The notes below the pieces were generated by a model. The model made no database searches and was not told the origin of the DNA. It saw only the letters and a program-made list of their open reading frames with translations. A DNA stretch of 64,000 nt from RGIG2041 sp045652745 (GTDB taxonomy: Bacteria; Bacillota; Clostridia; UBA1381; UMGS1253), in the NCBI GenBank assembly GCA_045652745.1, contig JAZRUW010000001.1, positions 136,488 to 200,487 of the forward strand, given 5' to 3'. Numbering within the stretch: the first letter of the stretch is position 1; each line of letters starts with the position of its first letter. The translations under genes and the position numbers were made by a program. Below, in pieces: positions 18,483 to 26,778 of the stretch.

Positions 18483-18520
18483 GTGTGCCTCCGATAAGTA
18501 ATTCTAAAAATATAATCTAT

Positions 18521-18549
18521 ATTATAACAGAAAACTATGCTTATTTCAA
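18521..18549 (-). promoter_or_regulatory. Sigma-A-type promoter of the recJ-rel operon
   Basis: On the minus strand TTGAAA (18549-18544), a 17-base spacer and TATAAT (18526-18521) point toward recJ, with the -10 hexamer about 40 bases before its start. The remaining 60 bases to the divergent promoter are AT-rich with nothing else recognised. Confidence 0.7.
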
Positions 18550-18585
18550 CATATTTTTATTCGCTTCTTGTTGTGTTATTTTTTC

Positions 18586-18614
18586 TTGCAATCTGGGTAA
18601 AAATATAGTATAAT
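18586..18614 (+). promoter_or_regulatory. Sigma-A-type promoter of the rpiR-ispH operon
   Basis: TTGCAA (18586-18591), a 17-base spacer and a perfect TATAAT (18609-18614), 30 bases upstream of the regulator gene. No terminator appears until 24084, so five genes may share this promoter. Confidence 0.7.
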
Positions 18615-18644
18615 ATTTATAATTATGTAAATGTGAGGTGTCCG

Positions 18645-19526
18645 ATGGTGTCGCCAAATGAAAATGTATTAAATTTAATTCAAGGCAGGATGCATGAATT
18701 CAGCAAAAGCCATAAAAAAATCGGTGCGTATATCTTGGAGCATTTTGATAAGGCACCATTTGTAACGGCTGCTAAACTCGGACAACTTGTCGGAGTAAGT
18801 GAATCTACGGTTGTGCGTTTTGCTTCCGAACTTGGTTATGGGGGATACCCGGAAATGCAAAAGGCCATCGGTGCATCTATGCGTAAGAAACTAACTGCAT
18901 CACAACGTGTTAGCGTAACGAGCGGGCGCGTGGAAAATAATGATGTCCTTGCGTATGTGTTGGCATCGGATATGAATAACATTCGCAGTTCGTTAGAACA
19001 AATCAATCGTGCGGATTTTGAGCAGATTGTAGAAGCGATTGTTCGTGCCAAAAGCATCTACATACTTGGTGTGCGTTCGTCGGCATCTTTGGCTTCGTTT
19101 TTTGGGTTTTATCTGAATTTAATTTCGCCCAACGTGCATAATGTACGCGCAGGTACTTCGAGTGAGTTGTTTGAAGAAATTATGCGCATTGATAAAGAGG
19201 ATGTGTTTATAGGCATCAGTTTCCCGCGTTATTCTAAGCGCACGCTTAAGGCTATCGACTATGCAAAAAACTGCGGCGCTACCGTTATCGGTATTACGGA
19301 CAGTCCGTCTTCGCCGCTTGCTGGCGCAGCGGATTTGTGCTTGGAGGCTTGTAGCGATATGGCGTCGTTTGTCGATTCTCTTGTCGCTCCATTGAGCGTT
19401 ATTAACGCGCTTTTGGTTGCCATTAGTATGAGAAGACAGGAAGAAACCATGAAAACACTTGATCGTCTTGAAAAGATTTGGGATGAGTACGACGTATATG
19501 AAAAGTTTGAAACGGAAGGCAAATAA
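18645..19526 (+). CDS. MurR/RpiR-family transcriptional regulator
   Basis: A sugar-phosphate-sensing regulator with an N-terminal HTH_6 domain (about 1-77; helix-turn-helix near VGVSESTVVRFASELGYGG) and a C-terminal SIS domain (about 115-250; ILGVRSSASLASFFG and GISFPRYSKRT). Relatives usually control amino-sugar or other sugar catabolism genes, but the neighbours here are not such genes, so the target is unknown. ATG 18645 sits six bases after GAGG; a GTG at 18633 would overlap that ribosome binding site. Confidence 0.9.
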   Translation: MVSPNENVLNLIQGRMHEFSKSHKKIGAYILEHFDKAPFVTAAKLGQLVGVSESTVVRFASELGYGGYPEMQKAIGASMRKKLTASQRVSVTSGRVENNDVLAYVLASDMNNIRSSLEQINRADFEQIVEAIVRAKSIYILGVRSSASLASFFGFYLNLISPNVHNVRAGTSSELFEEIMRIDKEDVFIGISFPRYSKRTLKAIDYAKNCGATVIGITDSPSSPLAGAADLCLEACSDMASFVDSLVAPLSVINALLVAISMRRQEETMKTLDRLEKIWDEYDVYEKFETEGK

Positions 19527-19528
19527 TT

Positions 19529-20752
19529 ATGGCAAAAACTATAGTCATTGGCGGCGGCCCTGCGGGCTTGCTCGCAGCCGGTCGTCTGAATGTGCGCGGT
19601 AAAGATACGCTACTGATTGAAAAAAATCCGATGCTTGGCAAGAAACTGCGCATTACAGGCAAGGGCAGATGTAACATTACCAATGCCTGTGATGTTTCGG
19701 AAATTTTCGAAAATATACCGCATAATGCGAGTTTTATGTACAGTGCAATCTACTCTTTTACAAATCAGGATTTGGTTGCACTATTTGAGAGTTTGGGGTT
19801 GGAAACAAAAGTAGAGCGTGGAATGCGTGTGTTTCCCAAAAGTGATTCAGCGCATGATGTTGCCAAGGCTTTAGAGCGTTATGCACTAGGTAAACATGTT
19901 CGGCTGATGCGTGGCGAAGTAAAATCACTGGACATTTGTAATGGTTCGGTTTGCGGTGTGGTCTTAACGGATGGCAGAAAAATAGAATGTGACAGTGTCA
20001 TAGTTGCTACAGGCGGCGCGTCTTATCCGCTTACAGGATCTACCGGAGATGGTTATCGCTTTGCCGAAGCAGCAGGACACAATGTGTGTACGCCGACGGC
20101 GTCTCTTGTACCTTTGGTAATTAAAGAAAAATGGGTAAAAGATTTGATGGGTGTTTCGCTAAAAAATATTGCAATTGCCATTAAAGATAAAAATGGAAAG
20201 CGTATTTATGATGATTTTGGAGAGATGCTTTTTACACATTTTGGGGTATCTGGACCTGTGATATTATCAGCCAGCGCGCATATGCGTGCGCCGGAAAATG
20301 AGGGTTATAGTCTGCATATTGACTTAAAACCTGCGTTGACGTCACAGCAACTCGACACGCGAATTTTGCGTGATTTTTCGAAGATACAAAATAAACATCT
20401 TGTTAATGCACTTGATGCTCTGTTGCCCAAAAAAATGATTGAACCGATTATAAAGATTGCCGGCTTGGATCCGCACAAAAGCGTCAACCAAATCAGTAAG
20501 TCGGAACGTTTAAAACTTGTTGAGACATTGAAGAATTTTTCGCTGCATGTACACAGTTTTCGCCCGATTTCTGAGGCAATTATTACCTCGGGCGGTGTGG
20601 ATGTAAAGCAAATTAATCCGTCTACGATGGAATCGAAACTGGTTTCTGGGCTTTATTTTGCAGGTGAAGTGATTGATGTGGACGCCTATACGGGCGGTTT
20701 TAATTTACAAATTGCGTTTTCTACCGGTTATCTTGCAGGTGAAAATGCATAG
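19529..20752 (+). CDS. NAD(P)/FAD-dependent oxidoreductase, HI0933 family
   Basis: A 407-residue flavoprotein of the HI0933/YhiN family. The FAD-binding dinucleotide motif GGGPAGLLAAGRL is at residues 8-20, the LRITGKGRCNITNA block near 42-55, and the C-terminal FAD contact GEVIDVDAYTGGFNLQIAFSTG near 380-401. Reactions are mostly uncharacterised; one gut clostridial member (BaiN) acts in bile-acid dehydroxylation, but function cannot be transferred here. It lies two bases after the regulator and 11 before cmk, a gene order common in Clostridia. Confidence 0.9.
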   Translation: MAKTIVIGGGPAGLLAAGRLNVRGKDTLLIEKNPMLGKKLRITGKGRCNITNACDVSEIFENIPHNASFMYSAIYSFTNQDLVALFESLGLETKVERGMRVFPKSDSAHDVAKALERYALGKHVRLMRGEVKSLDICNGSVCGVVLTDGRKIECDSVIVATGGASYPLTGSTGDGYRFAEAAGHNVCTPTASLVPLVIKEKWVKDLMGVSLKNIAIAIKDKNGKRIYDDFGEMLFTHFGVSGPVILSASAHMRAPENEGYSLHIDLKPALTSQQLDTRILRDFSKIQNKHLVNALDALLPKKMIEPIIKIAGLDPHKSVNQISKSERLKLVETLKNFSLHVHSFRPISEAIITSGGVDVKQINPSTMESKLVSGLYFAGEVIDVDAYTGGFNLQIAFSTGYLAGENA

Positions 20753-20763
20753 GAGGAAAAATT

Positions 20764-21438
20764 ATGAAAACATTTTCTGTTGCGATTGACGGACCTGCCG
20801 GTGCGGGGAAAAGTACGATTGCGAAGGCGGCAGCTGCAAAACTGCAATTTATCTATGTGGATACGGGAGCAATGTATCGCGCCGTTGCGCTTTATGCAAT
20901 TCGAAATAATTTGCCGTTTGACAATCAGGATGCGCATTTAGAGAAGGCACTTGAAAATATTGAAATTACGATTGAATATGTAGACGGTGCGCAGCATGTG
21001 TTTTTAAACGGCGAGGATGTCAGCGGATTGATTCGTACACCTGAGGTCAGCGCAGGGGCTTCCGCAGTCGCAACTGTGCAGCCTGTTCGCGTTAAACTTG
21101 TAGAACTCCAACGCAAATTGGCGGAGGGTAAGAACGTAATCATGGATGGCAGAGATATCGGCACATTTGTGTTGCCGAATGCGGATTTAAAAATCTATCT
21201 GACTGCCAGTGCAGATGCACGTGCGTTAAGACGTTATAAAGAACTTTTGGAAAAAGGCGAGCAAGTGGAATTGGAACAGATTAAAACGGATATCATTGCA
21301 CGCGATAAAAATGATTCAGAAAGAGAGTTTTCTCCGCTTCGTCAAGCCGAAGATGCGGTTTTGGTGGATAATTCGGATATGGATGCGCAGCAGACGGTGG
21401 ATTGTTTGCTTACGCTGATAGAGGAGAGGATAAAATAA
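20764..21438 (+). CDS. cmk: Cytidylate kinase
   Basis: Phosphorylates CMP and dCMP in pyrimidine salvage. The P-loop GPAGAGKST spans residues 10-18, followed by the CMP-binding YVDTGAMYRAVAL segment and MDGRDIGTFVLPNA (about 126-139). The LID-region RDKNDSERE is near 180. The 224-residue length is normal and AGGAGGAAAA is the ribosome binding site. Its TAA overlaps the ATG of plsC by one base. Confidence 0.97.
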   Translation: MKTFSVAIDGPAGAGKSTIAKAAAAKLQFIYVDTGAMYRAVALYAIRNNLPFDNQDAHLEKALENIEITIEYVDGAQHVFLNGEDVSGLIRTPEVSAGASAVATVQPVRVKLVELQRKLAEGKNVIMDGRDIGTFVLPNADLKIYLTASADARALRRYKELLEKGEQVELEQIKTDIIARDKNDSEREFSPLRQAEDAVLVDNSDMDAQQTVDCLLTLIEERIK

Positions 21439-22043
21439 TGCTGTACAGGATTGCAATCAGACTTTTGCGCGCACTATTATATTTTATTATGCCGATACGT
21501 ATTATCGGAAGAGAAAAACTTATTTATAACAAAGGCGTTTTAATGGCGGCAAACCATCAAAGTTTTTGGGACCCGATTTTTATTGCAATGGTTTATAAAG
21601 AACCAATGTATTTCATGGCGAAAAAGGAATTGTTTAAGTTTAAACCGTTCGGTGCACTTTTGTCAGCGCTCGGGGCATTTCCTGTGGAGCGAGGACATGC
21701 GGACTTGAAGGCAGTAAAAAAGGCGCTCGGGATTTTAAAAGGCGAAAAAACGCTATTGCTGTTTCCGGAGGGTACGCGCGTACAAACGGGTGAACAAGCG
21801 GATGTTAAGCATGGTGTAGCAATGTTTGCGCTTAAAACCGCATCGCCGATTCAGCCTATTGCGCTTTTTGGTGGGTTTAAACCGTTTTGCCGTACATATG
21901 TAGTCATCGGTGATCCGATTTATTATGATGAATACTTTGATAAGAAAATCGATAACGAGATACTTACGGCTGTAAGTGATGATGTGATTTATCAAATACG
22001 AAAAATCGCTGAAGATACAAAAAAAGGTCTTGCAAAAATTTGA
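21438..22043 (+). CDS. plsC: 1-acyl-sn-glycerol-3-phosphate acyltransferase
   Basis: Membrane-associated acyltransferase converting lysophosphatidate to phosphatidate. The catalytic NHxxxxD motif is NHQSFWD (residues 39-45) and the glycerophosphate-binding FPEGTR lies near residue 113. One N-terminal hydrophobic helix is visible. ATG 21438 gives a one-base overlap with cmk and a 201-residue protein; upstream in-frame codons lie inside cmk. cmk-plsC-ispH is a conserved clostridial cluster. Confidence 0.95.
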   Translation: MLYRIAIRLLRALLYFIMPIRIIGREKLIYNKGVLMAANHQSFWDPIFIAMVYKEPMYFMAKKELFKFKPFGALLSALGAFPVERGHADLKAVKKALGILKGEKTLLLFPEGTRVQTGEQADVKHGVAMFALKTASPIQPIALFGGFKPFCRTYVVIGDPIYYDEYFDKKIDNEILTAVSDDVIYQIRKIAEDTKKGLAKI

Positions 22044-22095
22044 ATTTTGCGTTAAAATAGTCTTTGTGGTTTAAAATGAATGAGAGGTTGCAAAC

Positions 22096-24069
22096 TTGGA
22101 CATGCAGATAACGGTGGTGCAGAGTGCCGGATTTTGTTTCGGTGTACAAAAAGCCGTATCCGGCGTATATGATATGTTGCAGGCAAACGAGAAAATTGCT
22201 ATATTGGGAGAGTTGATCCATAACCCAATAGTGAATGCGGATTTAAAAGCGCGCGGTGTGCAGACGATTGATCAAATTGCGGAATGTCCCAAGGACGCAA
22301 AATTAGTTATACGGACGCACGGCGTAGCTGAAGAAACCGTCCTTGCGGCACAGTTTGTGGGCGTGTCGGTTGAGGATTTGACTTGTCCTTTTGTAAAAAA
22401 AATTCATAAGATTGTCTCGGAGCAAAGTAAGACAGGACGTAATATCTTAATTATCGGCGACAAATCCCACCCTGAGGTTTGCGGTATTGTTGGTTGGTGT
22501 TGTACTGAGCCGAGTGTAATTGCAAGCGAAGATGAAGCTGAAGACTACCGCGGTAAAAGTGTCAGTGTCGTCTGTCAAACCACATTTAATAAATCGAATT
22601 ATGAAAAGATTGTTACAATTTTAAAAAAGAATTGCCAAGACATCGTCTTTTTTGATACAATATGTAATGCAACGCAAGTCCGTCAGGAGGAGGCTGCTAA
22701 GATATCCGCAGAGTCTGATGTGATGTTTGTCATCGGCGGACGCACAAGTTCCAATACGCGTAAGTTATATGAGATTTGTGCGCAAAATTGCAAGGATACT
22801 TACTTAATTGAAAATTTTGAGGATATTCCTCAAGATATAAATTACAAAAACAAAAAAATAGGTATTACTGCCGGTGCGTCAACGCCGTCAGGTAGTATCG
22901 AGGAGGTCAAAAGGTTCATGGAAGAAATCAAAACAAACGGAGAAGTTAGCTTTGAGGAGGCCCTTGAAGAAACTCTCAAAACTTTAAATACAGGAGACGT
23001 GGTTGAAGGCGTAGTCGTAGACGTAACCCCTACGGAAGTTATCGTAGATCTCGGCTTTAAGTCTGACGGTATCATCCCGGCAAGTGAACTTACCGATGAT
23101 CCGGACGCTAAACCGGCGGATGTAGTTAAAGTTGGCGAAACAATTGAAGTATTCGTTGTTGGTGTAAACGACGGCGAAGGTAAGACGCTTCTTTCCAAGA
23201 AAAAGCTTGATGCAATTGCAGGCTGGAAGAAGATTGAAGAGGCGCTTGAGAATGAAACCATTCTCGAAGGCAAGGTTGTTCAAGCTGTAAACGGCGGTAT
23301 CATTGTTTTGGTGGAAGGCACTCGTGTGTTTGTTCCGGCAAGACAGGCTTCCGATAGATTTACACCGGATCTGAATGTATTTGTTAATAAGACGGTTGAA
23401 CTTCGTATTACGGAAATCAATAGCAGACGTAGAAGGGTAGCCGGTTCTATTCTTTCTGTGCTTAAGGAAAAGAAAAAGGCACTTGAAGAAGCATTCTGGG
23501 CATCTGCTGAAGTAGGCAAGCAGTACAGCGGTGTTGTTAAGTCCATTATGCCGTTCGGCGTATTTGTTGATATCGGCGGTGTAGACGGTCTTGTACACAT
23601 CAGCGAACTCAGTTGGAACAGAATCAAGGATCCGAGCGAAGTTGTTGCTGTAGGCGATACTCTTGAAGTGTACATCAAGGATATTAATGCTGAAACCAAG
23701 AAGATTTCTTTGGGTTACAAGAAAGACGAAGATAACCCGTGGACAATCGCTAAGGCAAAGTTCAATGAAGGTGATGTAGTATCAGCTAAGGTTGTTCGCT
23801 TTATGCCGTTCGGTGCATTTGTTGAACTGATTGATGGTGTGGACGGTCTTGTACACATTTCTCAGATTGCAAATAAGAGAATTGAGAAACCGGAAAGTGA
23901 ACTTAAAATCGGTCAGGTTGTTGAAGCAAAGATTACCAAGATTGATTGGGAAGCAAAACGTATCAGCCTGAGCATCCGTGAACTGCTTGAGCCGGAGGTT
24001 GTAGAAGAAACAGCTGAGGCAGCAACTGAAGAAGTTGTTGAAGAAGCAACGGAAACAGTTGAAGAGTAA
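22096..24069 (+). CDS. ispH: IspH-ribosomal protein S1 fusion (HMBPP reductase plus four S1 domains)
   Basis: Residues 1-280 are 4-hydroxy-3-methylbut-2-enyl diphosphate reductase, the last step of the MEP isoprenoid pathway, with 4Fe-4S ligands Cys14 (GFCFGV), Cys97 (TCPFV) and Cys190 (ICNATQ). Residues 295-626 hold four S1 RNA-binding domains, the third and fourth with typical PFGVFVDI/PFGAFVEL strands. This fusion is well known in Clostridia and is usually the organism's S1-like protein. The tail is Glu/Val-rich. TTG 22096 lies eight bases after GAGAGG; the in-frame ATG at 22102 is the alternative. A terminator follows. Confidence 0.95.
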   Translation: MDMQITVVQSAGFCFGVQKAVSGVYDMLQANEKIAILGELIHNPIVNADLKARGVQTIDQIAECPKDAKLVIRTHGVAEETVLAAQFVGVSVEDLTCPFVKKIHKIVSEQSKTGRNILIIGDKSHPEVCGIVGWCCTEPSVIASEDEAEDYRGKSVSVVCQTTFNKSNYEKIVTILKKNCQDIVFFDTICNATQVRQEEAAKISAESDVMFVIGGRTSSNTRKLYEICAQNCKDTYLIENFEDIPQDINYKNKKIGITAGASTPSGSIEEVKRFMEEIKTNGEVSFEEALEETLKTLNTGDVVEGVVVDVTPTEVIVDLGFKSDGIIPASELTDDPDAKPADVVKVGETIEVFVVGVNDGEGKTLLSKKKLDAIAGWKKIEEALENETILEGKVVQAVNGGIIVLVEGTRVFVPARQASDRFTPDLNVFVNKTVELRITEINSRRRRVAGSILSVLKEKKKALEEAFWASAEVGKQYSGVVKSIMPFGVFVDIGGVDGLVHISELSWNRIKDPSEVVAVGDTLEVYIKDINAETKKISLGYKKDEDNPWTIAKAKFNEGDVVSAKVVRFMPFGAFVELIDGVDGLVHISQIANKRIEKPESELKIGQVVEAKITKIDWEAKRISLSIRELLEPEVVEETAEAATEEVVEEATETVEE

Positions 24070-24083
24070 TTTTAAATTAAAAG

Positions 24084-24111
24084 AGCGATGGAAAATTCCA
24101 TCGCTTTTTTT
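24084..24111 (+). terminator. Rho-independent terminator after ispH-rpsA
   Basis: AGCGATGGA (24084-24092) pairs with TCCATCGCT (24097-24105) and is followed by seven T residues. It closes the operon begun at 18586. The next 220 bases to the rubrerythrin gene are AT-rich; apart from the inverted repeat at 24280 I see no clear promoter or small gene there. Confidence 0.9.
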
Positions 24112-24279
24112 ATTTCAGATAACTTTGTTAATCAAAATTTTTTCTTTGAGGTAATTTGCTCAGGCGATGCAAATGAATGCTTTATATCTGCAATATAGTA
24201 ATTCTTAATATCGTTTATTTTTCGATGAACATTGATTTTGTGTTACGAAATTATTTTCGTGATTTTAACAAGAATTATG

Positions 24280-24311
24280 AATATTTTTTACTGAAAAAGC
24301 GAAAAAATATT
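24280..24311 (+). repeat. Inverted repeat in the rubrerythrin leader
   Basis: AATATTTTTT (24280-24289) and AAAAAATATT (24302-24311) are perfect complements separated by 12 bases, ending about ten bases before the AGGAGAG ribosome binding site. It could form an AT-rich leader hairpin or be a palindromic repressor site; it does not match a PerR box well enough to name. Confidence 0.5.
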
Positions 24312-24333
24312 GATATAGAAAGGAGAGAAGATT

Positions 24334-24942
24334 ATGGTTAATTTTAGAGAAAGCGAAACAAGAACAAATCTGATGCGCGCATTTGCAGGTGAAAGTCAGG
24401 CACGAAACCGATATTCTATTGCAGCTGCTAAGGCAAGGAAGGCGAATTTGCCGGTTGTACATGATGTGTTTATATATACAGCAGAGCAGGAACGTGAGCA
24501 TGCAGAAATTTTTTATAATTTTTTGAAACAGATGACGGGTGAAAAAATTACCATTACCGGCGACTATCCGATTGACAATTATGATGAGATGGATCGATTG
24601 CTCCGCGCCGCACAACACGGTGAAACCGAGGAGTATACAACGGTATACGCGGATTTTGCGAAAAAGGCGAGGGAAGAGGGTTTTGTGGAAATCGCGACTA
24701 CGTTTGAAAATATAGCTGCAATTGAAAAGACGCATGCTGAGCGTTTTGGGAAATTTGCAGATATGCTGGAGCGCAATGAATTATTTCGTGGTGAACAAAA
24801 TACAGTTTGGGTATGTCAAAATTGCGGACATATACACACCGGACCGCAAGTGCCGGAACGTTGCCCGGTATGCCAGACGGTTCAAGGTCAGTTTTTGCGC
24901 AAAGAAATGTCGCCATATTGCGTAAGCAAATGCGAAATGTGA
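24334..24942 (+). CDS. rbr: Rubrerythrin
   Basis: Non-haem di-iron NADH-linked peroxidase of anaerobes. The N-terminal ferritin-like four-helix bundle (about 1-150) shows paired Glu motifs: FAGESQARNRY, EQEREHAEIF, GETEEYTTVY and EKTHAERF. The C-terminal rubredoxin-like domain carries CQNCG (near 164-168) and CPVC (near 180-183). An extra short tail after the usual end (SPYCVSKCEM) contains two more cysteines, which is unusual. AGGAGAG is the ribosome binding site. It is followed ten bases later by a superoxide reductase gene, forming an oxidative-stress pair. Confidence 0.95.
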   Translation: MVNFRESETRTNLMRAFAGESQARNRYSIAAAKARKANLPVVHDVFIYTAEQEREHAEIFYNFLKQMTGEKITITGDYPIDNYDEMDRLLRAAQHGETEEYTTVYADFAKKAREEGFVEIATTFENIAAIEKTHAERFGKFADMLERNELFRGEQNTVWVCQNCGHIHTGPQVPERCPVCQTVQGQFLRKEMSPYCVSKCEM

Positions 24943-24952
24943 GGTGAAAACT

Positions 24953-25345
24953 TTGAAAAAAGAACCAAAATTTTATTTAGGAGACGGTTGTGATCATATT
25001 GTTGAGTTAATCCGCGGCGGTAAAAAAGACGAAGTGTTTTGCTGTGGTGAAAAATTATCACCTATGATCGCGCAAACATCAAAAGAAATTGAGGAGAAAC
25101 ACTTGCCGGTTGTTCAAAAGAACGATACGCACATTCAAGTGGGTGTGGGTAGGGTGATGCATCCCATGACAGATGAACACAGTATTGGATTTATCTATTT
25201 GCAAACTAAAATGGGCGCACAGCGTATAGATTTAGAAAAGCAAAAAGAACCTGTTGCGGAATTTTGGATTTCACCGAAGGATAAGGCGATTGCAGTATAT
25301 GCCTTTTGTAATCAGCATGGTTTTTGGAAGACGGATTTGACTTAA
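24953..25345 (+). CDS. dfx: Desulfoferrodoxin-family superoxide reductase with a degenerate N-terminal iron domain
   Basis: Reduces superoxide to peroxide in anaerobes, which the adjacent rubrerythrin can then remove. The catalytic iron site looks complete: EKHLP, HPMTDEH and CNQHGFW supply the His and Cys ligands. The N-terminal desulforedoxin-like domain (about 1-36) normally has CxxC plus CC; here the first Cys position is Gly (FYLGDGC), leaving three of four ligands. TTG 24953 is preferred because GAGGTGA at 24941-24947 then acts as its ribosome binding site; GTG 24944 overlaps that site. Confidence 0.88.
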   Translation: MKKEPKFYLGDGCDHIVELIRGGKKDEVFCCGEKLSPMIAQTSKEIEEKHLPVVQKNDTHIQVGVGRVMHPMTDEHSIGFIYLQTKMGAQRIDLEKQKEPVAEFWISPKDKAIAVYAFCNQHGFWKTDLT

Positions 25346-25357
25346 GGCGGTGCAAAT

Positions 25358-26374
25358 ATGGCAAAGAAAAGAATAGGGAAGGCAACAGTAGCTTTATCGT
25401 CGCCGGTCAGCATTGCGGCTTGCGCCAGTGTTGCAGGCGTAAAAGAGGGTAAAGGACCACTTGCACCGTATTATGATGAAATACTGACAGAAGACCTTTA
25501 CGGAGAGAAAACATGGGAAAAAGCAGAAAGCAAGCTGCAAAAATCAGCGATGCAAAGAGCTGTTACAAAAGCAAACCTAACTACGCAAGAGATAGATTAT
25601 GCGTTTGCGGGTGATTTGCTGAATCAATGCTGCGGTACGCATTATGCACTTAGTGATACTGGCATGCCTTTTTTTGGGCTTTATGGCGCATGTTCCACCA
25701 TGGCTGAGAGCTTATCGTTGGCTTCCATGTGTATAGACGGAGGATTTGCAGACTATACACTAGCGTTGACCTCAAGCCATTTCTGTTCATCGGAAAAGCA
25801 ATTTCGTTTTCCGCTTGAATATGGCGGTCAGCGTACTCCGACTGCACAATGGACCGTGACCGGCTCAGGCGCCGCTGTATTATCTAAAGGCGGCGATGGA
25901 CCGTTTGTGACACATATCACAACTGGGAAGATTGTGGACATGGGCATTACGGATATAAACAATATGGGTGCGGCGATGGCACCTGCGGCATATGATACAA
26001 TTCAAAGACATTTTCAAGATACTGCATTCGAGCCAGCTGATTATGATTTGATTGTTACGGGAGATTTGGGTGTAGTCGGCTGGGGAATAACACGAGATTT
26101 GCTGTGCAAAAGTGGTTTTGATGTTTCGAAGAATTATAATGATTGCGGAAGATTGGTGTTTGATATTAACGGACAGGATGTACATGGTGGCGGCAGCGGA
26201 TGCGGTTGCAGTGCGATAACCTTCTGTGGGTATATCTATGAACGCATGAAAAGAGGCGAACTTAACAATGTTCTACTTGTATGTACTGGTGCGCTGATGA
26301 GTCCTATGTCACTTCTGCAAGGCGAAAGTATACCGGGCATCGCACATGCTGTGCGCATACAAAGGAGGCGTTAA
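25358..26374 (+). CDS. spoVAD: Stage V sporulation protein AD
   Basis: Thiolase-fold protein of the SpoVA channel that moves dipicolinic acid into the forespore and out at germination; SpoVAD is the DPA-binding soluble subunit. Typical blocks are YAFAGDLLNQC, GLYGACSTMAESL (with the thiolase-like Cys), TSSHFCSSEKQFRFPLEYG and GGGSGCGCSA. The 338-residue length is normal. It starts only 12 bases after dfx with no intervening terminator, and spoVAE follows directly. The usual upstream partner spoVAC is missing at this locus. Confidence 0.96.
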   Translation: MAKKRIGKATVALSSPVSIAACASVAGVKEGKGPLAPYYDEILTEDLYGEKTWEKAESKLQKSAMQRAVTKANLTTQEIDYAFAGDLLNQCCGTHYALSDTGMPFFGLYGACSTMAESLSLASMCIDGGFADYTLALTSSHFCSSEKQFRFPLEYGGQRTPTAQWTVTGSGAAVLSKGGDGPFVTHITTGKIVDMGITDINNMGAAMAPAAYDTIQRHFQDTAFEPADYDLIVTGDLGVVGWGITRDLLCKSGFDVSKNYNDCGRLVFDINGQDVHGGGSGCGCSAITFCGYIYERMKRGELNNVLLVCTGALMSPMSLLQGESIPGIAHAVRIQRRR

Positions 26375-26375
26375 T

Positions 26376-26735
26376 ATGTATTTAAAGGCATTTCTAATTG
26401 GTGGCCTGATTTGCGCCATTGGTCAGATTTTAATTGATAAAACAAAATTAACCCCTGCCAGAATTTTAGTTAGTTTTGTGTGCGCAGGAGTAATATTATC
26501 CCTTCTAAATCTTTATGAGCCTTTGGTCGAATTTGCAGGTGCGGGTGCAACCGTGCCAATTTCAGGTTTTGGATATTTGCTTGGTAAGGGGGCAAAAGAG
26601 GCAGTGGCGGAAAGCGGATTGCTCGGAGCACTTACCGGTGGCGTTGAAAATGCGGCGGCGGGTATTGCTGCAGCAGTATTTTTCGGATATCTTATTGCAC
26701 TGACTTTTTCGCCTAAAAGTAAAAGCGGAAAATAA
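26376..26735 (+). CDS. spoVAE: Stage V sporulation protein AE
   Basis: A 119-residue hydrophobic subunit of the SpoVA dipicolinate channel with about four transmembrane helices; the ALIGGLICAIGQ-like start and GFGYLLGKGAKEAV segment are characteristic. ATG 26376 follows AAAGGAGG inside the end of spoVAD; an upstream in-frame start at 26346 lies within that gene and lacks such a site. A strong terminator follows. Confidence 0.95.
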   Translation: MYLKAFLIGGLICAIGQILIDKTKLTPARILVSFVCAGVILSLLNLYEPLVEFAGAGATVPISGFGYLLGKGAKEAVAESGLLGALTGGVENAAAGIAAAVFFGYLIALTFSPKSKSGK

Positions 26736-26762
26736 AAACAGCAGTCTATGACTGCTGTTTTT
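26734..26762. terminator. Bidirectional terminator between spoVAE and groEL
   Basis: AAAAACAGCAGTC (26734-26746) and GACTGCTGTTTTT (26750-26762) form a perfect 13-base-pair stem with a three-base loop and A/T-runs on both sides, ending both convergent units. Confidence 0.92.
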
Positions 26763-26778
26763 ATTTGTATTGATGGGT

